In this document: positions 1 through 8,361 of the stretch, in pieces
Numbering within the stretch: the stretch's first letter is position 1
Layout of the letters: every line of letters begins with the position of its first letter
Notes under the pieces: generated by a model
The model's database searches: none
Seen by the model: the letters and a program-made list of their open reading frames with translations, nothing else
Told to the model about the DNA's origin: nothing
Assembly: GCA_017853455.1 (NCBI GenBank)
Contig: JAFMJM010000099.1
Location: forward strand, 1-8,361
Source of the DNA: Acidimicrobiia bacterium
Lineage (GTDB): Bacteria > Actinomycetota > Acidimicrobiia > IMCC26256 > PALSA-555
Direction of reading: 5' to 3'
Length of the DNA: 8,361 nt
Program-made: the position numbers and the translations under genes

Positions 1-1676
1 CCATGATCTCGGAGCAGCAGCAGAGCACGCCGCACCAGCCGTTCTTCTGCTACCTCGCCACCGGCGCGATGCACGCGCCGCACCACGCACCCGCCGAGTG
101 GATCGACCGCTACCGCGGTGCCTTCGACGACGGCTGGGACGCCTGGCGCGAGCGGATCCTCGACCGCCAGCGCGCCGAGGGCATCGTGCCGCCCGACACC
201 GAGGCCACCCCTCGGCCCGAGGGCCTGGCGGCCTGGGACGACCTCCCCGCCGACGAGCAGCGCATCTACGCGCGTCAGATGGAGGTCTTCGCGGGGTTCT
301 TGTCGCACACCGACCACCACGTGGGCCGGGTGATCGCCGCCCTCGAGGAGCTCGGCTGCCTGGAGAACACGATCGTGATGGTCTGCTCCGACAACGGCGC
401 CAGCGCCGAGGGCGGGGTCCACGGCTCGTTCAACGAGCACTCCTGGGCGTTGGGTCAGGAGCACGACTTCGACGTCATGCGCGAGCGGGTCGACGAGTTG
501 GGCGGTCACCGGGCCTACAACCACTACTCGTGGGGCTGGGCCTGGGCCGGCAACACGCCGTTCCGGCTCTGGAAGCGCTACACCTGGCTCGGCGGGGTGC
601 GCACGCCGTTGATCGTCCACTGGCCCGCCGGGACCGACGGCGCCGACCACGGTTCGGTGCGCCCCCAGTTCTGCCACGCCATCGACCTGGCCCCGACCAT
701 CCTCGACGCGGCGGGCATCACCGCACCGCCGGTGGTCGACGGGGTCGACCAGCAGCCCCTGCACGGCGCCAGCCTGGTCCCGTCGTTCACCGACGGGTCG
801 GTGCCGTCGCCCCGCTCGACCCAGTACTTCGAGATGCTCGGGTCACGGGCCATCGTCCACGGACGGTGGAAGGCGACCACCGACCACATGAGCCAGGGGG
901 TCCCCGACGAGGACCTCATCCCCGGCAGCCGCGACTTCGCCGACGACACCTGGGCCCTGTTCGACCTCGACGCCGACTTCTCCGAGGCCCGCGACCTGGC
1001 CGCCGAGCACCCCGAGGTCGTCCGCGAGCTCGACGAGCGCTGGTGGGCCGAGGCGGGGCGCTACCAGGTGCTGCCCCTCGACGACACGCTCACCGGGCGG
1101 GTCGCGGCGATGGAGCCGTCGCCGCATCCACCCCGGGCGCGCTACGTCGTGCTGCCGGGGTCGCGCATCGTGGAGGCCGCCCTCCCCTCGGCGGCGGCGG
1201 GCTTCGTCGCCACCGTTCACGTCGACCCCACACCCGACCGCCCCCAGGGTGTGCTGTGCGCCCAGGGCGACTGGAACAACGGCTGGGCGCTCCTGGCCCT
1301 CGACGGCCACCTCGTGGTCGTGTTCAACCGGTTCGGGGTCGAGCACCGGTTCGCGTCCGACGCCCCGGTCCCGGCCGGTGCCACCACCCTGGCGGTGGAG
1401 TACCGCCGGGAGGACCCCGGCGGTGGTCCGGTGCTCCTGTCGGTCGACGGCGTCGAGGTCGGAGCGGGGACGCTCCCCCTCGACCTCCCGTTCCGGTGGC
1501 AGATCGGCGGGTCCCGCCTGCATCTCGGCCACGACCGGGGGCTGCCCGTCAGCGAGACCTACCGTCCGCCGTTCGCGTTCACCGGCACGGTGCGTCGACT
1601 CGAGCTCGACCTCCCGCACCTGGCGGCGTTCCTCGACCACCTGGCCGAAGCCCGTGCGGCACTGATCACCGAGTGA
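1..1676 (+). CDS. Arylsulfatase (type I sulfatase family), 5'-truncated by the window edge
   Basis: This is the C-terminal part of a type I sulfatase, an enzyme that hydrolyses sulfate esters to release inorganic sulfate. The frame is open through the left edge, and the ATG at base 3 lies inside the conserved fold, so it is not the real start. The missing N-terminus should carry the C-x-P-S/A-R formylglycine site and the first metal-binding aspartates. Counting from that ATG, I see the active-site His in GAMHAP (H24), the metal-binding Asp-Asn pair in CSDNGAS (D130, N131) and a probable sulfate-contacting Lys in RLWKRYTWLGG (K191). The usual CHAIDLAPTIL helix follows. From about residue 380 to 540 there is a beta-strand-rich domain resembling a LamG/concanavalin-like fold, as in long actinobacterial arylsulfatases of roughly 750-800 residues; that implies some 200 residues are missing. 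The stop codon lies 13 bases before the amidohydrolase start, so the two are probably co-transcribed. The substrate is unknown. Confidence 0.93.
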   Translation, partial: MISEQQQSTPHQPFFCYLATGAMHAPHHAPAEWIDRYRGAFDDGWDAWRERILDRQRAEGIVPPDTEATPRPEGLAAWDDLPADEQRIYARQMEVFAGFLSHTDHHVGRVIAALEELGCLENTIVMVCSDNGASAEGGVHGSFNEHSWALGQEHDFDVMRERVDELGGHRAYNHYSWGWAWAGNTPFRLWKRYTWLGGVRTPLIVHWPAGTDGADHGSVRPQFCHAIDLAPTILDAAGITAPPVVDGVDQQPLHGASLVPSFTDGSVPSPRSTQYFEMLGSRAIVHGRWKATTDHMSQGVPDEDLIPGSRDFADDTWALFDLDADFSEARDLAAEHPEVVRELDERWWAEAGRYQVLPLDDTLTGRVAAMEPSPHPPRARYVVLPGSRIVEAALPSAAAGFVATVHVDPTPDRPQGVLCAQGDWNNGWALLALDGHLVVVFNRFGVEHRFASDAPVPAGATTLAVEYRREDPGGGPVLLSVDGVEVGAGTLPLDLPFRWQIGGSRLHLGHDRGLPVSETYRPPFAFTGTVRRLELDLPHLAAFLDHLAEARAALITE

Positions 1677-1678
1677 GC

Positions 1679-1683
1679 GGAGG
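1679..1683 (+). promoter_or_regulatory. Ribosome binding site of the plus-strand amidohydrolase
   Basis: GGAGG lies six bases before the ATG at 1690, inside the 13-base gap after the sulfatase stop. It fixes the start of the amidohydrolase. There is no room for a separate promoter in the gap, which supports co-transcription with the sulfatase. Confidence 0.75.
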
Positions 1684-1689
1684 CTCCCG

Positions 1690-3402
<1,713 letters not shown>

Positions 3403-3411
3403 GCCTCCGGA

Positions 3412-3438
3412 CGACCGGTCGAACCGGTCGACCGGTCG
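3412..3438. terminator. Perfect 11-bp inverted repeat between convergent genes, candidate bidirectional terminator
   Basis: CGACCGGTCGA (3412-3422), a five-base loop ACCGG (3423-3427) and TCGACCGGTCG (3428-3438) form a perfect 11-bp stem that reads the same on both strands. It fills most of the 42-base gap between the stops of two convergent amidohydrolase genes, which is where a shared terminator is expected. There is no T-tract on either side; this is common for GC-rich actinobacterial terminators. The same bases can also be read as three near-tandem copies of ACCGGTCG (3414-3421, 3423-3430, 3431-3438), so a protein-binding site is a less likely alternative. Confidence 0.6.
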
Positions 3439-3444
3439 ACCCGA

Positions 3445-5196
3445 TCAGGACGGTGCGGCCTGGGGTCCGCGCACGACCCGCCCCGGACGGGCGTCGGTGC
3501 ACTCTCCGGCCTCCACCACGGTCTCGCCGGCCACGACGGTGGCGAGGTAGCCCCGTGACCGCTGCACCATCCGGCCCGCACCCGCCGGCAGGTCGAAGAC
3601 CATCTCGGGACGCTCCATGCCCAGGTTGTCGAAGTCGATGACGTTGACGTCGCCGCGCATGCCGGGTGTGAGCACCCCGCGGTCGTCGAGCCCGTAGAGC
3701 CGGGCCGGACCCTGGGTGAGCCGCTGCACCGCGTACTCGAGGCCGATGCGCGGGCCGCGTCGACGGTCGCGGACCCAGTACGACAGGAGGTACGTGGTCA
3801 TCGACGCGTCGCAGACGATGCCGCAGTGCGCGCCGCCGTCGCCGAGCCCCTGCACCGTGATCGGATCGGTGATCATGTCGTGGATGGCCTCGTAGCCGTA
3901 CCCGCCGTAGTTGAGCAGCGGGTAGAGCAGGAACTCGCGGCCGTCCTGTCGGAGCATGAGGTCGTAGGCCACCTCGTCGGACGACCGGCCTTCGCGCGCC
4001 GCGATGGCGGCGACGGTCTGCTCCTTGGTGGGCTCGTAGTCGAGGTCGTCGCCCAGCGGGAAGAACCGGTCGAAGGGCGTGCCGGCCATCTGGGCCGACA
4101 TGGTCCCGGGCACGGCCGGGCCCTGGCCCTCGGCCAGGATGCGGGCGCGCACCTCGGGGTCGCGCAGGCGGGCGATGCGCTCGGAGAACGGGAGGTCGAG
4201 GAGCCCGGCGTAGGTCGGGCGGGCGCGGAACGGGTTGGCGCGCGACTGGTGCCCCACCAACATCCCGAAGCAGCGGGAGGCGACCTGCGGGTGAATGGGC
4301 ACGCCGTCGGCCCGGGCGGCGCGGGCCGCGTCGAGCTGGAGCCGCCACTGGTCGGGGACGTCGTGCCACTGCATCACGAGGAACGACGTGGTGACCCCGG
4401 TCTGACGCGCCATGCGGATCATCCAGTCGAGCTCGTGCTCGGCGGCGTCCTCGGCGTCGCCGGCGGCGCGCCCGCCCACCCCGGCCGGCGCGATCTCGAA
4501 CACGCCGTGGCCGACCCGGGCCATGGCCTCGCCGATGGCGAACAGCTCGTCCTCGGCGGCGAAGGTCCCGGGCACCGGCTCACCGTCGATCGCCCGGTGG
4601 CCCATGGTCCGGCTCGTCGAGAAGCCGAGCGCACCGGCCCGGACGGCCTCCTCGACCAGACGGGCCATCTCGGCGATGTCGTCGGCGGTGGCGGCCTCGT
4701 TGCGGGCCCCCCGCTCCCCCATCACGTAGGCCCGCAGCGCGCCGTGGGTGGCGTGCGCGCCGACGTCGATGGAGCGCGGGAGCCGCTCGAGGGCGTCGAG
4801 GTACTCGGGGAAGGTCTCCCAGTCGAAGGCCATCCCCTCGTGGAGGGCGGTGCCGGGGATGTCCTCGACCCCCTCCATCAGCCCGATCAGCCACTCGTGC
4901 CGGGCCGGGTCGACCGGGGCGAAGCCCACGCCACAGTTGCCCATGACCGCGGTCGTCACACCGTGCCAGCTCGACGGGGTGAGGTGCGGGTCCCAGGTGG
5001 CCTGGCCGTCGTAGTGGGTGTGCACGTCGACGAATCCCGGCGTGACGAGTGCGCCGTCGGCGTCGATCTCGCGACGGGCGGCGCCCACGCGCCCGATCTC
5101 GGTGACGATGCCGTCGTCGATGGCGACGTCGGCGGTGCGGGCGGGCGCTCCGGTGCCGTCGACGAGACGGCCGGCGCGGATGACGAGATCGTGCAC
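3445..5196 (-). CDS. D-aminoacylase-like amidohydrolase (N-acyl-D-amino-acid deacylase family), paralogue B
   Basis: A 583-residue amidohydrolase of the N-acyl-D-amino-acid deacylase type, clearly paralogous to the plus-strand gene. Both share DVHTHYDGQ, PSSW-GVTTAVMGNCGVGF, LMEGVEDIPGTALHEG and FPEYLDAL. The visible metal and catalytic residues are H59 and H61 (HTH), C88 (GNCGVG), D453 and H457 (GDGGAHC). The conserved STSRT-x-x-H motif gives H200. As in its paralogue, the usual barrel histidines are not evident: the regions read FEIAPAG and TSFLVMQWHD. It differs by an insertion rich in Ala, Gly and Glu after FEIAPAG and by a longer stretch before the barrel's last third. It starts with GTG, and the complementary ATG choices are worse; the start is fixed by an excellent ribosome site. 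It lies 47 bases downstream of the TauD-like gene and is probably the last gene of the minus-strand unit. Cytoplasmic; the substrate is unknown. Confidence 0.93.
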   Translation of the reverse strand: MHDLVIRAGRLVDGTGAPARTADVAIDDGIVTEIGRVGAARREIDADGALVTPGFVDVHTHYDGQATWDPHLTPSSWHGVTTAVMGNCGVGFAPVDPARHEWLIGLMEGVEDIPGTALHEGMAFDWETFPEYLDALERLPRSIDVGAHATHGALRAYVMGERGARNEAATADDIAEMARLVEEAVRAGALGFSTSRTMGHRAIDGEPVPGTFAAEDELFAIGEAMARVGHGVFEIAPAGVGGRAAGDAEDAAEHELDWMIRMARQTGVTTSFLVMQWHDVPDQWRLQLDAARAARADGVPIHPQVASRCFGMLVGHQSRANPFRARPTYAGLLDLPFSERIARLRDPEVRARILAEGQGPAVPGTMSAQMAGTPFDRFFPLGDDLDYEPTKEQTVAAIAAREGRSSDEVAYDLMLRQDGREFLLYPLLNYGGYGYEAIHDMITDPITVQGLGDGGAHCGIVCDASMTTYLLSYWVRDRRRGPRIGLEYAVQRLTQGPARLYGLDDRGVLTPGMRGDVNVIDFDNLGMERPEMVFDLPAGAGRMVQRSRGYLATVVAGETVVEAGECTDARPGRVVRGPQAAPS

Positions 5197-5200
5197 GGGG

Positions 5201-5208
5201 ACCTCCTT
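5201..5208 (-). promoter_or_regulatory. Near-perfect Shine-Dalgarno of amidohydrolase paralogue B
   Basis: Read on the minus strand, AAGGAGGT stands four bases before the GTG start at 5196. This is the strongest ribosome site in the window, and it decides the start codon. The genes just upstream in the same unit have weak sites and probably depend on translational coupling, so this gene is likely translated independently and well. Confidence 0.8.
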
Positions 5209-5243
5209 GGTGGGGCGAGGCTAACCCGGTGGACGACGGGCCC

Positions 5244-6071
5244 TCACGACCCCGGGCCGGAATCCGTCCGCAGGGTGACCGCGAACTCGCCGACCGGGAC
5301 GCGCCGGAGGGTCCGCCGACCGAGCACGGCGTCGCGGGCGTGCTGGAGGGCCCGGTTGTCCCAGACGACGAGGTCGCCGACCCGCCACTCGTGACGCACG
5401 ACGTTCCTGGCGTCGTAGAGCACGGCCCACGCCCGGGTGAGGAGTTCCTCCCCGACCGCCTCGTCGACGCCGAGGACCGTGTCGGTCTGCATGGCGGTGG
5501 CGGTGAGGACGATCTCCCCGGTGACCGGATGGGCCCACAGCAGGGGGTGCTCGGCGGAGGGGGCGCCGGGATCGAGGTCGGCGAGCCGGTACCGGCGGTC
5601 GCCGCGGGCGTCGGTGAGTGGATAGACGTGTCGGGCCGACCGGCCCGTGAGGTCGGCTCGGGTCCGGGGGTCCAACCGGCGGGCGGCGCGCACGCCGTCG
5701 GCGAAGCGGGTGTGGGTCGGCCGCTCCGGAACCTCGAGGGCGTAGAGGGAGATCACCTCGAGGGGCGTCGGGGTGAACTCCAGGTCGAAGTGGAACAGGT
5801 ACTCGCCGTCGCCGAGTCGGCCGCCGTCGGCGACGTTGGAGACCAGCGTCCATTCGGCACCGGTGCCGCTCTCGTCGAGCACCGGACCGAAGGTGCGCAT
5901 GAGCCCGATCTGTCGCTCGGCGGCGAGGTCCGGGACCCGCCACAGCAGCAGACGGTGGGTGGCGAGCAGTCGGCGCAGGTCGGGCGCCGCCGCCGTCACG
6001 GCGAGCGGGTCGGCGAGGTCGAGGTCGAGCACCTCGGCCCCGAACGGACCGGCGAAGGGAACGGCCCGCAC
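5244..6071 (-). CDS. TauD/TfdA-family 2-oxoglutarate-dependent dioxygenase
   Basis: A 275-residue non-haem Fe(II)/2-oxoglutarate oxygenase of the TauD/TfdA family, which hydroxylates a substrate while decarboxylating 2-oxoglutarate to succinate. Known members act on taurine, alkyl sulfates, chlorophenoxyacetates, carnitine precursors and others. The iron triad is visible: H94 and D96 in LFHFDLEF, and the distal H244 in WDNRALQHARD. The 2-oxoglutarate-binding arginine should lie in the cluster GRRTLRRV (residues 251-258). The middle part HPLLWAHPVTGEIVL (175-189) is typical of the family. The HFD triad start is less usual than the W-H-T-D/S form, so the substrate pocket may differ. The start is GTG, three bases after the MDR gene stop, with only a weak GGCGGG upstream inside that gene, which suggests coupled translation. 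The C-terminus is short, ending 31 residues after H244. The family is secure, the substrate unknown. Confidence 0.9.
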   Translation of the reverse strand: MRAVPFAGPFGAEVLDLDLADPLAVTAAAPDLRRLLATHRLLLWRVPDLAAERQIGLMRTFGPVLDESGTGAEWTLVSNVADGGRLGDGEYLFHFDLEFTPTPLEVISLYALEVPERPTHTRFADGVRAARRLDPRTRADLTGRSARHVYPLTDARGDRRYRLADLDPGAPSAEHPLLWAHPVTGEIVLTATAMQTDTVLGVDEAVGEELLTRAWAVLYDARNVVRHEWRVGDLVVWDNRALQHARDAVLGRRTLRRVPVGEFAVTLRTDSGPGS

Positions 6072-6074
6072 GGG

Positions 6075-7130
6075 TCAGCCCGCCGGGTGCCGGTCGGTGC
6101 GGACGAGCACGACGGTGCGCCCGACGGTCCGCCGGTCCTCCATGGCGTCGAGGGCGAGGGGGAGGTCGGTGAAGTCGACCACCCCGCCCACGACCGGGCG
6201 GATCGCTCCGGCGTCGAGCAGGGCGAGGAGTCGTGCGTGCACGGCGTCGCCGACGGAGCGGGGGGTGATGTTGAACCCGGTCGCCCGGCGCGCCGCCTCG
6301 GGGAACGACGTGTACGACAGCAGGACACCCCCGGTGGAGAGGTTGCCGAAGCACAGGGTGCGGCCGGTGACGGCGGCCTCCTCCTCGGCCTCGATGCCCG
6401 AGGCGAACCCGACGACCAGGTGCAGGCCGCCGTAGGTGAGGCACCGCAGCGACCGGGTGGCGGTCTCGCCTCCGACGCCGTCGAAGACCAGGTCGACCCC
6501 CCGCCCGTCGGTGACCGCGTCGACGACCGCCACGAAGTCCTCGGAGTGGTGGTCGACCCCGACGTCGGCGCCGAGGTCGCGGGCCAGTGCCACCTTGTCG
6601 GCACCGCCCGCGACCGCGATGACCCGAGCGCCCGCCGCGTGCGCCAGCTGCACCGCTGCCGATCCCACCCCGCCGGCCGCGGCGTGCACCAGGACGGTCT
6701 GCCCCGCGGCGCAGCGACCCCGTTCGAAGAGTCCGAGGTGCGCGAGGTGGAACGGGAAGAAGAACGCCGCGGCGCCGACGTCGTCGAGGTCGGCGGGGGC
6801 GTCGAACACCATGTCGGCGGGGGCGACGAATGCCTCGGCGTGGGCCCCGAACGCGCCGCTCGCCGTGGCCACGACCCGGCGGCCCAGCCAGGCTTCGGCG
6901 CCCGGGCCCGCGGCGTCGACCACGCCGGTTCCCTCCATGCCCAGCACGTACGGCATCGGTGGATCGACGGTGAGGTAGCGCCCGCGGCAACCGTCGACCT
7001 CGTTGAAGTTGCAGACGGTGGCGGCCGTCCGCACCCGGACCTCGCCCGGTCCGGGCGCGGGATCGTCGACCTCGTCGAGGTGCAGGACGGCGGACGGTCG
7101 ACCGGCGGCGTGGACGCGCCAGGCCCGCAC
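6075..7130 (-). CDS. Zinc-independent MDR-family oxidoreductase (NADPH:quinone reductase-like)
   Basis: A 351-residue medium-chain dehydrogenase/reductase. The N-terminal GroES-like domain carries VCNFNEVDGCRGRY (39-52) and PYVLGMEGTGVV (60-71), the pattern of quinone oxidoreductases and enoyl reductases. The Rossmann segment VLVHAAAGGVGSAAVQLA (146-163) with the AAGGVG loop binds the dinucleotide, probably NADPH. The catalytic-zinc ligands of alcohol dehydrogenases (early Cys followed by G-x-H-E) and the four-cysteine structural zinc lobe are absent, so I expect hydride transfer to an activated double bond or quinone rather than alcohol oxidation. The GTG start lies four bases after the stop of the DUF1295 gene, with only a weak purine run upstream, consistent with an operon. 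It could supply or use a product of the adjacent dioxygenase, but that is inference. Confidence 0.9.
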   Translation of the reverse strand: MRAWRVHAAGRPSAVLHLDEVDDPAPGPGEVRVRTAATVCNFNEVDGCRGRYLTVDPPMPYVLGMEGTGVVDAAGPGAEAWLGRRVVATASGAFGAHAEAFVAPADMVFDAPADLDDVGAAAFFFPFHLAHLGLFERGRCAAGQTVLVHAAAGGVGSAAVQLAHAAGARVIAVAGGADKVALARDLGADVGVDHHSEDFVAVVDAVTDGRGVDLVFDGVGGETATRSLRCLTYGGLHLVVGFASGIEAEEEAAVTGRTLCFGNLSTGGVLLSYTSFPEAARRATGFNITPRSVGDAVHARLLALLDAGAIRPVVGGVVDFTDLPLALDAMEDRRTVGRTVVLVRTDRHPAG

Positions 7131-7134
7131 GGCG

Positions 7135-7926
7135 TCAGCCCCGGGGCGGGCGTGGGCGGCGGGGCACGAACGGGCTGGTGCGCGCCACGTAGTCCTCGTA
7201 CCCCGCCCGGCGCTTCACGAGCGACTTCTCGAGCAGCGTGACCCCCGACACCCGGCGCAGGAACAGCGTCATGACCGCCGCCCCGATCAGGCCGAACGCA
7301 CCCAGGCCGCTCTCGGCCGCCACGAGTGCGATCCCCCACCACACGCAGGCGTCGCCGAAGTAGTTGGGGTGGCGGGTGTAGCGCCACAGGCCACGGTCCA
7401 TCGTGGTGCCGGCGTTGGCGGGGTCGGCCTTGAACCGGACCAGCTGAGCGTCACCGACCGCCTCGAAGCCGAGTCCGAGGGCCCACACCACCACACCGAC
7501 GACCGCCAGCACGCCGAGACCGGGCGTGCGGGGCACCTGCCCGAGCTGCACGCCGATGGAGACGATCCACATCAGCACGCCCTGCAGGGCGAACACGGTC
7601 ACGAGGCTCACGATCCAGAATCGCGACCCCCACTGTTTGCGCATGGCCTTGTAGCGGTAGTCCTCGCCGTGTCCGAGGTTGCGCCAGGCGAGGTACCCCG
7701 ACAGGCGCAGACCCCACACGGTGACCATCCCGACGAGCAGCCACTGGCGGGCGTCGTTGCCGTCGACGGTGATCCGCACCGCCCAGGCCACCAGCACGAA
7801 GCCGAGTCCCCACACGAGGTCGACGATCGAGGCGTTGCGCACGGCGACGCTGATCACCCACGTGGTGAGCATCATCGCCGCGATCACGACGGCGGCACTG
7901 ACCATGGCGGTGGCGGTCGGGCTCAT
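7135..7926 (-). CDS. DUF1295 / steroid 5-alpha-reductase-like integral membrane protein
   Basis: A 263-residue membrane protein of the DUF1295 family, distantly related to steroid 5-alpha reductases and isoprenylcysteine methyltransferases. Hydrophobic segments lie near residues 6-28, 33-53, 62-80, 104-126, 136-157, 193-205 and 208-225. Family motifs are IVDLVWGLGFV (34-44), WGLRLSGYLAWRNLGHGEDYRY (71-92), WRYTRHPNYFGD (181-192) and the LLEK-x-x-x-KRR-GYEDY tail (231-245). The reaction is not established for most members; reduction of a lipid-like substrate is the usual guess. The start is the ATG at 7926, overlapping the upstream stop as ATGA, with GGGAG ten bases before it. The frame stays open further upstream to the window's right end, but that extension is an Arg/Pro-rich low-quality translation antiphase to the acyltransferase and is not real. 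The tail is basic and Pro/Arg-rich, as expected on the cytoplasmic side. Confidence 0.88.
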   Translation of the reverse strand: MSPTATAMVSAAVVIAAMMLTTWVISVAVRNASIVDLVWGLGFVLVAWAVRITVDGNDARQWLLVGMVTVWGLRLSGYLAWRNLGHGEDYRYKAMRKQWGSRFWIVSLVTVFALQGVLMWIVSIGVQLGQVPRTPGLGVLAVVGVVVWALGLGFEAVGDAQLVRFKADPANAGTTMDRGLWRYTRHPNYFGDACVWWGIALVAAESGLGAFGLIGAAVMTLFLRRVSGVTLLEKSLVKRRAGYEDYVARTSPFVPRRPRPPRG

Positions 7927-8361
7927 CGGCGGTCGGCTCCCGGTCGGCGGTGGGTGGTCATCGTCGCACGTTCGGCGAGCAGGGTGTCGACGGTGGCGTC
8001 GACGGCGAGCCATTCGCGGTCGAGCCACTCGGTGCGGGCGGTCACGCCGTCGGGGACGTCGGACCGGTCGACCCGGCGGCAGTCCAGCAGTACGGGAGCC
8101 GGGGGCGGGATGGCGGCCAGGATGCCCCGGAAGGTGTCGAGGCCCTCGAAGCCGGCGTGGGCGACGAACACGACGTCGGCGTCGGGCGCGCCGTCGAGGA
8201 CCGCCAGGGTGCCGGCGGGCCGGGGTGGGTTGCAGTGGCGCAGACCGGCCAGCCGGGCGGCCCGATCGGGACTGCGCTCCGCGAGGCGGGCGAGACCGCG
8301 GGCCCGCTCGGCCGGATTGGCCCGGGTCCCCTCGGGGAAGATCACGATGCACGCGTCAGGA
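7923..8361 (-). CDS. PlsC-type 1-acyl-glycerol-3-phosphate acyltransferase, 5'-truncated by the window edge
   Basis: The C-terminal 145 or so residues of a lysophospholipid acyltransferase, which transfers acyl chains to lysophosphatidate or a similar acceptor at the membrane. The frame is open through the right edge. The visible part begins PDACIVIFPEGTR, and FPEGTR (8322-8339) is the acyl-acceptor motif III of the PlsC family; the catalytic H-x4-D motif should lie upstream outside the window. After it come NPPRPAGTLAVLDGAPDADV, VVFVAHAGFEGLDTF and a C-terminal EWLDREWLAVDATV helix, the layout of actinobacterial PlsC-like proteins with LPPRPGG-type tails. A GTG at 8345 is internal and not the start. 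The stop overlaps the start of the DUF1295 gene as ATGA, so the two are translationally coupled. The acyl acceptor cannot be told from this part. Confidence 0.85.
   Translation of the reverse strand, partial: PDACIVIFPEGTRANPAERARGLARLAERSPDRAARLAGLRHCNPPRPAGTLAVLDGAPDADVVFVAHAGFEGLDTFRGILAAIPPPAPVLLDCRRVDRSDVPDGVTARTEWLDREWLAVDATVDTLLAERATMTTHRRPGADRR

Noticed and set aside
3..5. ATG near the left edge as the true start of the sulfatase
   Set aside because: The following residues match the middle of sulfatases (active-site His within 24 residues), and the formylglycine site would be missing; the gene is cut by the window.
3826..5394. Open frame of 522 codons on the plus strand opposite amidohydrolase B
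   Set aside because: Antisense shadow of a gene with clear catalytic motifs; its translation is Gly/Val/Asp/His-rich with no motif.
5229..7241. Open frame of 670 codons on the plus strand
   Set aside because: It lies fully antisense to the TauD-like and MDR genes, has Gly/Val/Arg/Asp-rich composition without any recognisable domain, and arises from the lack of A/T-rich stop codons in high-GC DNA.
7927..8352. N-terminal extension of the DUF1295 protein to a 405-residue product
   Set aside because: The extra part is Arg/Pro-rich and antiphase to the acyltransferase frame that carries FPEGTR; the ATG at 7926 begins the first hydrophobic helix and has GGGAG upstream.

Overview
This is a gene-dense, very GC-rich window (I estimate about 70-73% G+C by eye). 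It has strong third-position G/C bias, GTG starts and almost no intergenic DNA. Together with the protein families present (a large arylsulfatase with a beta-rich tail, D-aminoacylase-like amidohydrolases, TauD/TfdA oxygenase, zinc-independent MDR oxidoreductase, DUF1295 membrane protein, PlsC-type acyltransferase), this suggests a high-GC actinobacterium, possibly an acidimicrobial or other environmental lineage. I cannot settle the taxon from the sequence alone. There are no RNA genes, insertion sequences, CRISPR arrays or phage genes, and no gene-free stretch longer than 47 bases.

Layout. On the plus strand, a two-gene unit runs from the left edge: the 3' three-quarters or so of an arylsulfatase (1-1676, its N-terminus with the modified-cysteine site lies outside the window), then after 13 bases an N-acyl-D-amino-acid deacylase-like amidohydrolase (1690-3402). 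On the minus strand, a tightly packed unit reads leftward from the right edge: a partial PlsC-type acyltransferase (7923-8361), a DUF1295/steroid-5-alpha-reductase-like membrane protein (7135-7926, ATGA overlap), an MDR/quinone oxidoreductase-like enzyme (6075-7130, 4-base gap), a TauD/TfdA-family 2-oxoglutarate dioxygenase (5244-6071, 3-base gap) and, after 47 bases with a near-perfect Shine-Dalgarno, a second amidohydrolase (3445-5196).

The two amidohydrolases are clear paralogues that meet tail to tail. A 42-base spacer separates them and holds a perfect 11-bp inverted repeat with a 5-base loop, at almost the exact centre of symmetry of the paralogous pair. It is a good candidate for a bidirectional terminator.

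How the genes may work together (inference): hydrolysis of a sulfate ester, hydrolysis of an N-acyl amide or related cyclic/linear amide, 2-oxoglutarate-dependent hydroxylation and NAD(P)H redox chemistry look like a catabolic or scavenging module for a sulfated, sulfonated or N-acylated compound. The acyltransferase and DUF1295 genes point to lipid chemistry. No substrate can be named from sequence. The most interesting points are the mirrored paralogues, their apparent lack of two of the usual D-aminoacylase metal-binding histidines, and the sulfatase-amidohydrolase-TauD association.
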